DNA from: Crambe crambe
Lineage: Eukaryota > Porifera > Demospongiae > Poecilosclerida > Crambeidae
Assembly: GCA_963924555.1 (NCBI GenBank)
Contig: OZ004596.1
Span: 5,962,139-6,026,138, forward strand
Length of the DNA: 64,000 bases
Direction: 5' to 3'
Part shown: positions 1-10,289 of the stretch, in pieces
Numbering within the stretch: position 1 is the stretch's first letter
Layout of the letters: each line of letters begins with the position of its first letter
Notes under the pieces: model-generated
What the model saw: the letters and a program-made list of their open reading frames with translations, nothing else
Told to the model about the DNA's origin: nothing
Databases searched by the model: none
Translations under genes and position numbers: made by a program

Positions 1-935
1 GTTCAGCTGTTGTCCTGCAGACACATTATCATGTAGTTGTAATATGTCAAACTTTATCTTACTGCAAGGCAATGCTCCTGGTTGAGGTATCTCCGAGTTT
101 CTCTGTAGCATTCTCGTATGCTTTTAACACCAGCACTGAAATGAGGAAGGACTTTGGTTTCCCATCATGGAGTGGTACCCCTTCCCACACGGAGTTCCTC
201 CATGCCTTGGCTCTCTTAATAAACTCTTTCACCTGTATGCAAGCAAGCAGTTTAGAACAGATGCATGTAATTCCTATTTTGCAAGTAAAACCTGATTTGG
301 CTTCCTCTTGAAAAAATCAACTTGCCACCTTGAAGCACTCACTGAGAACCTGTATGGCATGTGCTTATAGTTTGTCTTTGTACTGTGAATCCTTAAACTT
401 ACATCAGCCTTTTTCCAGGATCGATTCTTTGCAAGAAGTGGTAGAAATCGTGACGATCTCTCCAGAATGGACTAACCAGCATGTCCACTTCAATCTTATC
501 ATCAAATCTGTACTGCAGTAGCCAGTCACTTCGATCCCTCTCACTTATCCTCCCCAAAAACTTCCTATCCAGAAATCTCTCCATGATAGTAAGCCAGCCC
601 TCAAAACCTTCTTTGAGAACTCTATCCCCATCAATACCTGTTTAGTTAGTGGCTATTTCGTGACTCCTAGCTAGCTCTTTCAAGCTTACTGTCAGAGTAA
701 ATCACCATGTCCAAATCATAATGTCCTTTCACTGCAGTTCCATGTCCAAGGGACCCAGCTTTTAGGATCTCACTTATTATAAATCCTCCACCTCCCTCAT
801 CACCTTTCTGAACAGAGGACATGCTCACAGTATCAGGCAATGGCTCTGATGGTGTAAAGTTACTTGTAAGGTCCTCACTAGAGTGTCTACAACTTGGTTA
901 GCATCACTGATACCGATGTCTCTTCTGTAAGCCAT
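1..935 (-). CDS. OAS-like gene, copy 1 (3' end outside window)
   Basis: 2'-5'-oligoadenylate synthetase-like nucleotidyltransferase. Family members bind dsRNA and make 2'-5'-linked oligoadenylates from ATP. Reading leftward: a first exon (935-864, MAYRRDIGISDANQVV...); an exon at about 830-690 with the glycine-rich GSLGHGTAV loop and catalytic YDLDMVIYS (D-x-D); an exon at about 640-399 with the third acidic residue in KIEVDMLVSPFW; and an exon at about 230-72 with AWRNSVWEGV...KPKSFL. The final exon carrying the RIVDPANP motif lies beyond the left edge. No frame break was seen. It is very close to copy 2, so the duplication looks recent. The family call is solid; enzymatic activity is not shown. 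Exon edges are approximate. Confidence 0.8.
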
Positions 936-1234
936 TCTGTTTGAAACAGCGCTGAGATCAGTACTGGTAACAGCTCTATCAGTAATGCAGAGTGATTGTT
1001 ACTAATTCTAAACTTCGATCTTCCGATTCTCTAGACTTCCTGGTATATTGGGGTAGGACTAGCTGATTAGTATATACTATGATAGTGGGAATCAATGAAT
1101 ATCATTTCCTGTGTATGCTGTTATAAATGTCTCTAATGATTTTTCCAAGGAATTCCAAGTAACCTTGCTGGTAGTTATTAATATGCAACTCAATAGAACT
1201 ATTTTAAACTCAATATAAAATGTGAGCAGGAATG

Positions 1235-2519
1235 TTAAAAGTTCCCCCCTTGAATCTCATCCACTGTCTGTGTGAGATCCAAGGTGTCGATGTAGTGGAC
1301 AAAGTTGTCCCACTTTCCACCTCCCTCTCTGTAGTCTCTAGCCTTCTTGTTGGACCCTCTGCCTATCCCCGTCTCATAGAGGTTGTTGGAAGGATTAGCT
1401 GGGTCCACAATCCTGGGGAGGGATGAGGGAAACATCGTGTAGTCACCTTTCCTGTAGTATTCTTCCCAGTAGATGCTGTATCAGTAGATGGTGATCATAT
1501 TATCGTACGCATGTGTGTGGCTAACTCTCACTCTGCTATTCTGTGATTCTTTACTATTGTCTTGAGTTCAGCTGTTGTCCTGCACACACATTATCATGTA
1601 GTACTAAATCATGTCAAACTTTATCTTACTGCAAGGCAATGCTCCTGGTTGAGGTATCTCCGAGTTTCTCTGTAGCATTCTCGTATGCTTTTAACACCAG
1701 CACTGAAATGAGGAAGGACTTTGGTTTCCCATCATGGAGTGGTACCCCTTCCCACACGGAGTTCCTCCATGCCTTGGCTCTCTTAGTAAACTCCTTCACC
1801 TGTATGTATGCAAGCAAGCAAGCAGTTTAGAACATGCAGATGCATGCATACAATTCCTATTTTGCAAGTAAAACCTTATTTGGCTTCCTCTTGAAAAAAT
1901 CAACTTGCCACCTTGAAGCGCTCACTGAAAACCTGTATGGCATGTGCTTATAGTTTGTGAGTCCTTAATTTAGCTTACATCAGCCTTTTTCCAGGATTGA
2001 TTCTTTGCAAAAAGTGGTAGAAGTCACAACGATCTCTCCAGAATGGACTAACCAGCATGTCCACTTCAATCTTGTCATCAAATCTGTACTGCAGTAGCCA
2101 GTCACTTCGATTCCTCTCACTTATCCTCCCCAAAAACTTCCTATCCAGAAAGCTCTCCATGATAGTAAGCCAGCCCTCAAAACCTTCTTTGAGAACTCTA
2201 TCCCCATCAATACCTGTTTAGTTAGTGGCTATTTCGTGACTCCTAGCAAACTCTTTCAAGCTTACTGTCAGAGTAAATCACCATATCCAAGTCATAATGT
2301 CCTTTCACTGCAGTTCCATGTCCAAGGGACCCAGCTTTAATGATCTCACTCATTGTAAATCCTCCACCTCCAGAACCCTCATCACCTTTCTGAATAGAAG
2401 ATATGCTCACAGTATATCAGGCAATAGTTCTTACAGTGTAAACTTACTTGGAAGGTCCTCACTAGAGTGTCTACAACTTGGTTAGCTTCACTGATACTGA
2501 TGTCTCTTCTGTAAGCCAT
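1235..2519 (-). CDS. OAS-like gene, copy 2
   Basis: Complete OAS-like gene with about seven short exons. Start ATG at 2519 (MAYRRDISISEANQVV...). The P-loop/D-x-D exon at about 2400-2260 reads GSLGHGTAV then YDLDMVIYS. The third-acid exon (about 2215-1975) carries KIEVDMLVSPFWRDRCDF. The helical exon (about 1817-1626) carries AWRNSVWEGVPLHDGKPKSF. A small exon near 1570-1535 (RTTAELKTIVKNH) precedes the last exon, about 1480-1235, with RIVDPANPSNNLYETGIG. That last motif corresponds to the DPADPT region near the end of the OAS core domain. All three acidic ligands of the nucleotidyltransferase site are present. Only the single core domain exists, as in vertebrate OAS1. The array is head to tail; the gap to copy 1 is about 300 bp. 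Confidence 0.82.
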
Positions 2520-2849
2520 TATGTTTGAAACAGCGCTGATCAGTACTGGTAGCAGCTCTATCAGTAATGCAGAGTCATTGTTATGAATTCTAAACTTTGA
2601 TCTCCGATTCTTTGGACTTCTCCGTATATTGGGTAGTATACTCAGGACTAGCTGATCAGTACTGTATGAACTCTATGATATTGGGAATCAATGAATATCA
2701 TTTCCTTTATATGCGTGTTATAAATGTCTCTATGATTTTTCCTTGTACACAGAATTCCAAGTAACTTTGCTGGTAATTATTAATATGCAACTTAACAGAA
2801 CTGTTTTAAAACTCAACATAACTCAGATATAAAATGTGAGCAGGAAATG

Positions 2850-4123
2850 TTAAAAGTTTCCCTCTTGAATCTCATCCACAGTCTGTGTTAGATCCAAGGT
2901 GTCAATGTAATGGACAAAGTTGTCCCACTTTCCACCTCCCTCTCCATAGTCTCTTGCCTTCTTGTTGGAATCTCCACCTATCCCTGTCTCATAGAGGTTG
3001 TTGGAGGGATTAGCTGGGTCCACAATCCTGGGGAGGGATGAGGGAAACATCGTGTAGTCACCTTTCCCGTAGTATTCCTCCCAGTAGATGCTGTATTGGT
3101 AGATGGTGATATTATGGTTGATATGCTTTAAAGCATATTATTCTTACTCTGCATTTCCATGGTTCTTTACTATTTTCTTGACCTCAGCTGTTGTCCTATA
3201 GATAGCATTTTTTCATCAAAGTCACTTGTGTCAACTCAGATTCTTACTGCATGGCTATGCGCTTGGTTGAGGCATCTCCCAGTTTTCTTGTGGCAATCTC
3301 ATATGCTCGTAACACCAGCACTGAAATGAGGAAGGACTTTGGTTTCCCATCATGGACTCTTTCCCATACAGAGTTCCTCCATGCCTTGGCTCTCTTAATA
3401 AACTCCTTCACCTGTGTGTATGCAATCAAACAGTTTAGTTCTTTTTATTGCAGAAAATTCATGGAAAGAACCTGATTTGGCTGCTCTTTGAAAAATTTGA
3501 CTTGCCATTTCGATGCACTTACTGAAAACCTGTATGAATTTACAATGCTTGATTTTGCATATAATACTATAACAGATTACATTGATCTTTTTCCAGGATT
3601 GATCCCTTGCAAGAAGCGGTAGAGGTCATGACGATCTCTCCAGAATGGACTCACCAGCATGTCCACATCTATCTTCTTATCAAAATTAAACTGCAATGAC
3701 CTGCTCGTTCGATTCTTCTCATATAACTTTCCAGAGAACTTCCTTTTCAGAAAGCCATCCATGATATTGAGGCAGCAGTCAAACCCTTCCCTGACAATCT
3801 TGTCCCCATCAACACCTTATCAATGACCAAATGATTATTGTGGTCCTTTTTAAGTATAAACAACCTTACTATCAGAGTAAATCACCATATCCAAATCATA
3901 GTGTCCTCCCACTGCAGTTCCATGTCCAAGGGACCCAGCTTTTAGGATCTCACTAATTGTAAATCCACCAAAAGGATTCTCATCTCCTTTCTGAACAATG
4001 CAAGGGCAGTGTGTGTATGCTGTATAATAGACAGTGGATCTGAAAGCATGAACTTACTTGGCAGGTCTGTACTAGAATGTCTACCACTTCTTTAGCTTCA
4101 CTGAGAGTTGTTTCTCTAGCCAT
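2850..4123 (-). CDS. OAS-like gene, copy 3
   Basis: Complete OAS-like gene. The start is ATG at 4123 (MARETTLSEAKEVVDIL...). The catalytic exon at about 4000-3870 reads GSLGHGTAVGG then HYDLDMVIYSDS. The third acid lies in KKIDVDMLVSPFWRDRHD (exon about 3815-3577). The following exon (about 3530-3470) reads SASKWQVKFFKEQPNQ, then KEFIKRAKAWRNSVWERV...KPKSFLISVLVLRAYE. The final exon (about 3110-2850) contains RIVDPANPSNNLYETGIG. It belongs to the same subfamily as copies 1, 2 and 6 but differs throughout, so it is an older duplicate. No nonsense mutation was seen. A role in RNA sensing is inferred from the family only. Confidence 0.82.
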
Positions 4124-4442
4124 TGCACCATAGATAGGTTCATCACACTGGTGGTGTATTTAGAACTCTCATCCAACTTTATAGTGGCATTAATGCAGAG
4201 TCATTGTCACGAACACTGGACTGCTGTGTGAGTTGAACTTTAACCTTCTCATCCTCAGAACATCCCCAGGTTATCTCCCCGTGCAGTGTGTATCTAACCT
4301 GTGTAGTGTGTTCAGGGTTAATTGGTAGTGACTGTGCACTTCATTGATATTGGGAATCAATGAATATCATTTCCTAGCTATAAATATCTTTGTACTTTAC
4401 TGGTTGACTAAGCTGCTAACTGCCATTTCCAAGTATTCTTTC

Positions 4443-4880
4443 TCAATAGGGTACTAATAATAAGGCCATAGTAGCTATTTTACTCTCTAAAGTATATAAC
4501 AAGCATATTATGTTATGCATTCCTTCAACCAGCAGTCGTTTAAGTGTAATGGTGTGTATCTTGTTCTGGAGCACTCTTCTCTTCCTTTCGTTTCCGTTTC
4601 CGGTTTCAAAGCTGCATGGCTTCCTGCCCATGCTGATGCCACTTACCCAAACATTATTGGTTGGATTGGCAGGATCCACGATCCTTGGCTGACTTGGTAG
4701 AAGCCTTGGATAGTCAGATTTAATGTAGAAGTGATTGGGAGGACCATCAGTCCAACATATGCTGCACAAAAACAGTCACCAATATTTCCCACCTCCAGCT
4801 ATCATTATGAAGTACACTAACTCGAATGTGTGATCAGCCTTTTCCACCATAGTGTTTCTCTAACTCTGTGGTAAGTTGAT
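4443..4880 (-). pseudogene. Decayed 3' fragment of an OAS-like gene (copy 4 relic)
   Basis: An isolated copy of the last two coding segments of the copy-5/7 subfamily. It has CWTDGPPNHFYIKSDYPRLL and RIVDPANPTNNVWVSGI, nearly identical to copy 7 at 8366-8700. Nothing upstream encodes the catalytic exons: copy 3 ends its own 5' exon at 4123 and copy 5 has its own terminal exon at 5121-5300. Two lesions are visible against copy 7. A 7-nt deletion near 4850 shifts the frame in the exon matching RVRETLIDMV. The normal TGA after HTITLK has become CGA, so the frame runs on about 35 codons to 4443. It most likely results from unequal crossing-over. An alternative terminal exon of copy 5 is possible but less likely. 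Confidence 0.7.
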
Positions 4881-5120
4881 TTCATGCATTCATTACATTA
4901 CATTTTCATGGTATTTAGTTAACTGACCCTGTGGCTTGATCAAATTCTTGAAATGCTTGAATACATTTTATAGACCCTTTTTGTGATAATCAGTGAACTC
5001 ACTGACCCTGACGTAATGTTCCTTGTACAAGTATCATTAGAGCTAGAAATGTTTGGTTTTAGTAAGATAAGGACTAATAAACTACATTATAGCTAATCGT
5101 CTCAATAAAGGTATCAGTTT

Positions 5121-6372
5121 TCAGAGGTTAATGGTACGAATCTTTTTCTTGAGCTCTGTACTATCACGACCTCTGATTCCACTTATCCAGACATTGTTAG
5201 CAGGGTTAGCTGGATCCACAACTCTGGGACAATTTTTTGGAAGAAGGTCTAGATAGTCGTGTTTGTAATAGAAGTCTTCCCAGCATAAACTATAATGGAG
5301 AACAAGGAGACCAATGGCTTAAACTACATAAAATGCTAGCATTTATATCCACTAACTCTAAACTTGGATTTTCCACCAACTGTATGAGTGCCTGTCGAAC
5401 ACTAAACGAAGAAAAAACATTTTGATTAGCATCTGTAGCTGTTTGCAGGACTGGATTTACTTTCTAGGGTTTCTCTCATAAGCGCCAACCACAAGCAAGG
5501 ACATGAGGTAAGAAATTGGTTTCCCTTCTTCCCGATCTCCAGGCCACTGCTCATTCCTCCACTCCTTGGCTTTCCTTATCAGCTCCTTTACCTGCATCCA
5601 TAATACTACTGTATGAGAAGTAGACTATTGCAAGGCACTTCAATATTGACCTGAGGTGGCTGCTTCTTGAAGAACTGGACCTGCCATTTGCTGGCAGACA
5701 CATTGATACTAAGACAAGTATACAATACAATGACTTGGTCTGTCTTAATTGAGTGGGACATACTCATCTCTCTCTTTTGCTGATGCTCCCCTCAGGAATT
5801 TGTAGAATTTGTGCTGGTCTACCCAGTATGGACTGACCAGGAGATCCACATCAATCAAACTTTTGAACTTGAATGGCACTGAGCGAAAGAAATTAGACTT
5901 GTCTCGATAGAATTTACACTCGTACCCATAGTTAAGTTGGAGGAAGTCATAGAGTTGCCCCAACCAATCAGAATACCCATTGGACGCTATGTCTTCACCT
6001 GTAATACCTGCAATGTGGGACAAGCCTCTTATCAAGGATCCACACTCCCAGCATCATTGAAGCCTACCTCGTGAGTAAATCACCAGATCTATATCAAACT
6101 TTCCACGTATACCAGTCCCATGTCCCAGTGACCCTCCTTCAACTATCTCACTGACATTAAAACCACGAAAGTTTTTCTGATGAAAATTAACAGCTACATC
6201 GTGCTTGATACAGTTCCAAGTATTCACTATTCTAGGTTTGATTTTCATGTACCTTAATCTTCTCCACAAGTTCATTAACTACTTTTCTTGCTTCGTCCAC
6301 TATTCAGAGATGGTGTATGCCATTTATTATACGATACTTAAGAGTTCAGCTAACCTCCTCCTCCTTGTGCCA
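5121..6372 (-). CDS. OAS-like gene, copy 5 (second subfamily)
   Basis: Complete gene of the second subfamily. A short first exon (ATG at 6372, MAQGG) splices to VDEARKVVNELVEKIK (about 6303-6239). The catalytic exon follows (about 6232-6065), with VEGGSLGHGTGIRGKFDIDL (D-x-D), then an exon with the third acid in SLIDVDLLVSPYWVDQHKF (about 6020-5745). The helical exon at about 5600-5480 encodes KEWRNEQWPGDREEGKPISY. The terminal exon ends at a TGA at 5121 and contains RVVDPANPANNVWISGIRGR. The active-site acids are intact. It sits between copies 3 and 6 of the other subfamily, so the array is interleaved. Exon ends are approximate. Confidence 0.8.
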
Positions 6373-6688
6373 TAATTTTCAAGGAAATTTTCTCTAGCCG
6401 AGTAGCACACTGAAACAATTACTTTTGTTAAGAGACTATATACTTATCATCATGGGTGATTCCCTACTAATCTCCCTTTTCAAAGTAATCAGTTTGTGGT
6501 TCATGAATATCATTTCCTGTGCACTCAAGATTCCTGAAATACGTGCATGAAATTAAGATACTATAACTGGAACCACTTCTCCTGTACCCAGAACTCCAAG
6601 TAACTTTGGTAATTATGATTAAAAATTTTTATGACTAACTCAACTCTGTAGTACTGTTTAGAACTCAATATAAATGTCAGCAAGAATG

Positions 6689-7982
6689 TTAAAAGTTTCC
6701 CCCTTGAATCTCATCCACTGTCTGTGTGAGATCCAAGGTGTCAATATAGCGGACAAAGTTGTCCCACTTTCCATCCCCCTCTCCGTAGTCTCTTGCCTTC
6801 TTGTTGGAATCTCCACCTATCCCCGTCTGATGGAGGTTGTTGGAGGGATTAGCTGGGTCCACAATCCTGGGGAGGGATGAGGGAAACATCCTGTAGTCAC
6901 CTTTCCTGTAGTACTCCTCCCAGTAGATGCTGTATCAGTAGATATAACACAGTTAATAATGCTTAAACCGCATTATAATTCTCACTTTGCTTTTTCATGG
7001 TTCTTTACTATTTGCTTGACCTCAGCTGTTGTCCTATAGATAATTTTTTCATCAAAGTCATCATGTATATTATATCAACTCAGCTTCTTACTGCAAGGCC
7101 ACATCTTCAAAATCTTCATAATCCTTTATGGCAATCTCATATGCATGTAGCACCAGCACTGAAATGAGGAAGGATTTTGGTTTTCCGTCATGGACTCTCT
7201 CCCACACAGAGTTCCTCCATGCCTTGGCTCTCTTAATCAACTCCTTCACCTGTGTGTGTGCAAACAAGCAAGCATGCAGTTTAGAGCAAGATTCACTTTA
7301 ATATCTAGCCATTGTAGAAAGAACCTGATTTGGCTGCTTCTTAAAAAATTCAACTTGCCATTTAGAAGCGCTTACTGAAAACCTGTAGAATTATTTACAA
7401 TGCTCTGCATAACAGAAACTGTAGCAGCATTAGCTTACATCATTCTCTTTCTAGGCTCAATTCCTTGCAAGAAGCGATAAAGGTCGTGACGATCTCTCCA
7501 GAATGGACTCACCAGCATGTCCACATCAATCTTGTTCTCAAATTTAAACTGCAATGACCTGCTAGTTCGATTCCTCTCGCTTAGCTTCCCAGGGAACTTC
7601 CTATCTAGAAAGCTCTCCATGATATTGAGCCAGGAGTCGTATCCTTCCCTGACAACTCTGTCCCCATCAACACCTTATCAATGATCAATGATTCATGTAG
7701 TCCTTTAAGTAACTGATGACCTTACTGTCAGAGTAAATCACCATATCCAAATCATAGTGTCCTCTCACTGCAGTTCCATGTCCAAGGGACCCAGCTTTAA
7801 TGATCTCACTCATTGTAAATCCTCCACCTCCAGAACCCTCATCACCTTTCTGAACAATACAAGGGCAGTGTGTGTATGCTGTATAACAGCCAGTGGATCT
7901 GGAAGTATGAACTTACTTGGCAGGTCCTCACAAGAGTGTCTACCACTTCTTTAGCTTCACTGATAGTGGTTTCTCTAGCCAT
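6689..7982 (-). CDS. OAS-like gene, copy 6
   Basis: Complete OAS-like gene of the first subfamily. Start ATG at 7982 (MARETTISEAKEVVDTL...). The catalytic exon at about 7855-7725 reads ISEIIKAGSLGHGTAV then YDLDMVIYS. The third acid is in ENKIDVDMLVSPFWRDRHD (exon about 7675-7435). The segments around 7370-7325 and 7250-7090 encode SASKWQVEFFKKQPNQ and AWRNSVWERVHDGKPKSF. The last exon (about 6945-6689) has RIVDPANPSNNLHQTGIG, where others have NLYETGIG. All catalytic acids are present and no stop was found. It is closest to copy 3. Confidence 0.82.
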
Positions 7983-8365
7983 TGCACCATAAGTTGTATG
8001 GCATCACATTGGCTCATCCAACTTTATAGTGGCATTAATGCAGAGTCATTGTTATGAAGTCTGTGTGAGCCTTCTCATTCTCAGAACATCCCCAGGTTAT
8101 CTCCCGTGTAGTGTGTTAAAGGTTAATCATCTAACCTATGTAGTGTGTTTAGGGTTAATTATCCAACCGGTAGTGACTGTGCAGTGTATAATTTGATATT
8201 GGGAATCAATGAATATCATTTCCTATGTACTCAAAAAAATAATAAATTGCTATAAATATCTTTATACTCTATAACTCTCTGACTAAGGCTGCTGACTGCC
8301 ATTTCCAAGTATTCTTTCTAACAATAATAGCTACTCTCTAAAGTATAGCTTATTGTGTTCAGCAG

Positions 8366-9758
8366 TCATTTAAGTGTAATGGTGTGTATCTTTCTCTGGA
8401 GCACTCTTCTCTTCCTTTTATTTCCATCTCCGGTTTCAAAGCTGCATGGCTTCCTGCCCATGCGATGATCCCTGATGCCGCTTACCCAAACGTTGTTGGC
8501 TGGATTGGCAGGATCCACGATCCTTGGCCGACGTGGCAGAAGGCTTGGGTAGTCAGATTTTTTGTAGAAGTGATTGGGAGGACCATCAGCCCAACATATG
8601 CTGCACAAAAACAGTCACCAATATTTCCCACCTCCAGCTATCATTATGAAGTACACTAACTCTAAATTGTGATCAGCATTTTTCACCATATCAATGAGTG
8701 TTTCTCTAACTCTGTAGTAAGTTAATTTCATTGCATACTGCTTGAAGCTTGAATCTATACACTTACTTCTCACGTAGTTGGTTTTTACTAAGATCATCAA
8801 CATTTGTTATTCTTTTAACTTGATCATATGCTGCAACCACAAGCAAAGACATGAGGTAGGAACTTGGTCTTCCTTCTCCCTCCTGATCTTTGGGCCACTC
8901 AGCATTCTTCCATTCTTTTGCCTTCCTTATCATCTCTTTCACCTTTGAAAAAATGTGCTCATTGAGATTTACTTCTATATGAGACAGCTAGCTTCAGTTG
9001 TAATAGTGAGCTAATAATTATCAATAACCTTTGATGGTACATGTTTGAAGAATTCAACTTGCCATTTAGCAGCACATACTGTGAACCTAGACATCCACAT
9101 AAAGAAAATGAAAGACTCTGAAAATCACAAGTAAAAGATGGACACACCTGCCCCTTTTCCCACGATGGATGGTTCCCAGAAAATCATAGAAATCTCTTGG
9201 TTCTTCAAAGTATGGGCTTACCAGAAAGTCCACGTCAATTCCATCATAAGTGAATTGCAGTGAGCGACGGGTCATTTTATTGTAAATGTATTTTTGGGGT
9301 GGAGCATGCTTTTTAAGAAAATTGCGAATTTTTATTAGCCATGGTCTATACTGTTTTTTACCCTTATCAAGTATCATTTGGCATGTGAGGTCTGTATATA
9401 AGCATCAATCAAAAATGCATCAAACTGTCCAGCCTTGCTTACCTTGTGCCTTACCTCGTGCTCGTGAGTACATTACCAGATCCAAGTCAAAGTCATCATC
9501 TATCCCTGTACCACACCCCTCAGACCCACCTTTAATGATCCCACTGTTATTAAACTCATCAAAGTTATTATCCTACTTAAAGGCACAAGAATGAAGAAAG
9601 AGTCACTCACTTTTAGACAAACTCACATGAAAAATTTGCTTCACAATTTCAACTACACTTCTTCCATCTCTATGACTTGCCTCAGCACCTAATGGCAGAC
9701 CTACCTCATACATAACCTCTCTTCTACATGTAGCTAAGTCATCTCACCTTCTGCCATT
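8366..9758 (-). CDS. OAS-like gene, copy 7 (second subfamily)
   Basis: Complete gene of the copy-5 type. A short first exon (ATG at 9758, MAEG) splices to AEASHRDGRSVVEIVKQIFH (about 9690-9630). The catalytic exon (about 9575-9445) contains GGSEGCGTGI then DFDLDLVMYS; the loop residue after GGS is Glu rather than Leu. The third acid is in YDGIDVDFLVSPYFEEPRDF (about 9377-9150). Then come KEWKNAEWPKDQEGEGRPSS (about 8945-8820), RVRETLIDMVKNADHNLELV (about 8780-8640), and a terminal exon with RIVDPANPANNVWVSGIRDH ending at a stop at 8366. It is the parent type of the copy-4 relic. Splice edges are approximate. Confidence 0.8.
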
Positions 9759-9845
9759 TTATCAAAAGACCTTTGACCTTTGAAACCATGAATATGATTA
9801 GTAAATCATTGAATAAACCATTAGGTAGGAGTTATATAGATTATA

Positions 9846-9882
9846 GAATGACTGTACTGGTGGTTATAACTGATGAGGTGTG
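9846..9882. repeat. Isolated degenerate copy of the 35-bp repeat
   Basis: A single diverged unit of the neighbouring minisatellite (TGACTGTACTGGTGGTTATA...), about 160 bp from the array. It sits in the otherwise featureless 280-bp gap between OAS-like copy 7 and the tandem array. It suggests the motif was once more widely spread here. Confidence 0.6.
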
Positions 9883-10041
9883 TGTCATGTGGATCTTTTA
9901 TGATCATTGGATATATGAAGTGGGTAGCTAAGACATGATGTCTATAGTTGGCAGTTAATTGTATCTTTTGCACTTGGCACTCATAAGGTATTAGGGAAGG
10001 GTTCTGAAAACCTGTCACATACATATCTGTGGTATGTGCTT

Positions 10042-10286
10042 TGACTGTACTGAGTGGTTATAACTGATGAGGTGTGTGACTGTACTGAGTGGTTATAACT
10101 GATGAGGTGTGTGACTGTACTGAGTGGTTATAACTGATGAGGTGTGTGACTGTACTGAGTGGTTATAACTGATGAGGTGTGTGACTGTACTGAGTGGTTA
10201 GAACTGATGAGGTGTGTGACTGTACTGAGTGGTTATAACTGATGAGGTGTGTGACTGTACTGAGTGGTTATAGCTGATGAGGTATG
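10042..10286. repeat. 35-bp minisatellite, seven units
   Basis: Seven head-to-tail units begin at 10042, 10077, 10112, 10147, 10182, 10217 and 10252. Each opens TGACTGTACTGAGTGGTTAT. Units are nearly identical (single changes in units 5 and 7), so the array is young or homogenised. It abuts the stop codon of OAS-like copy 8 (10290-10292) and so probably lies in its 3' UTR. There are no unique spacers, which rules out a CRISPR-type array. Confidence 0.95.
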
Positions 10287-10289
10287 TGT

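Noticed and set aside
9821..10024. 67-residue frame in the gap left of the minisatellite
   Set aside because: His/Tyr/Ile-rich with no similarity or splice context.
10042..10286. CTGATGAG in each 35-bp unit suggested tandem hammerhead ribozymes
   Set aside because: The unit has the CUGAUGA-like box but no GAAA partner box and no plausible stem arrangement around it.
10042..10286. Regular repeats as a CRISPR-like array
   Set aside because: Units are directly adjacent with no unique spacers, and the genome is eukaryotic.
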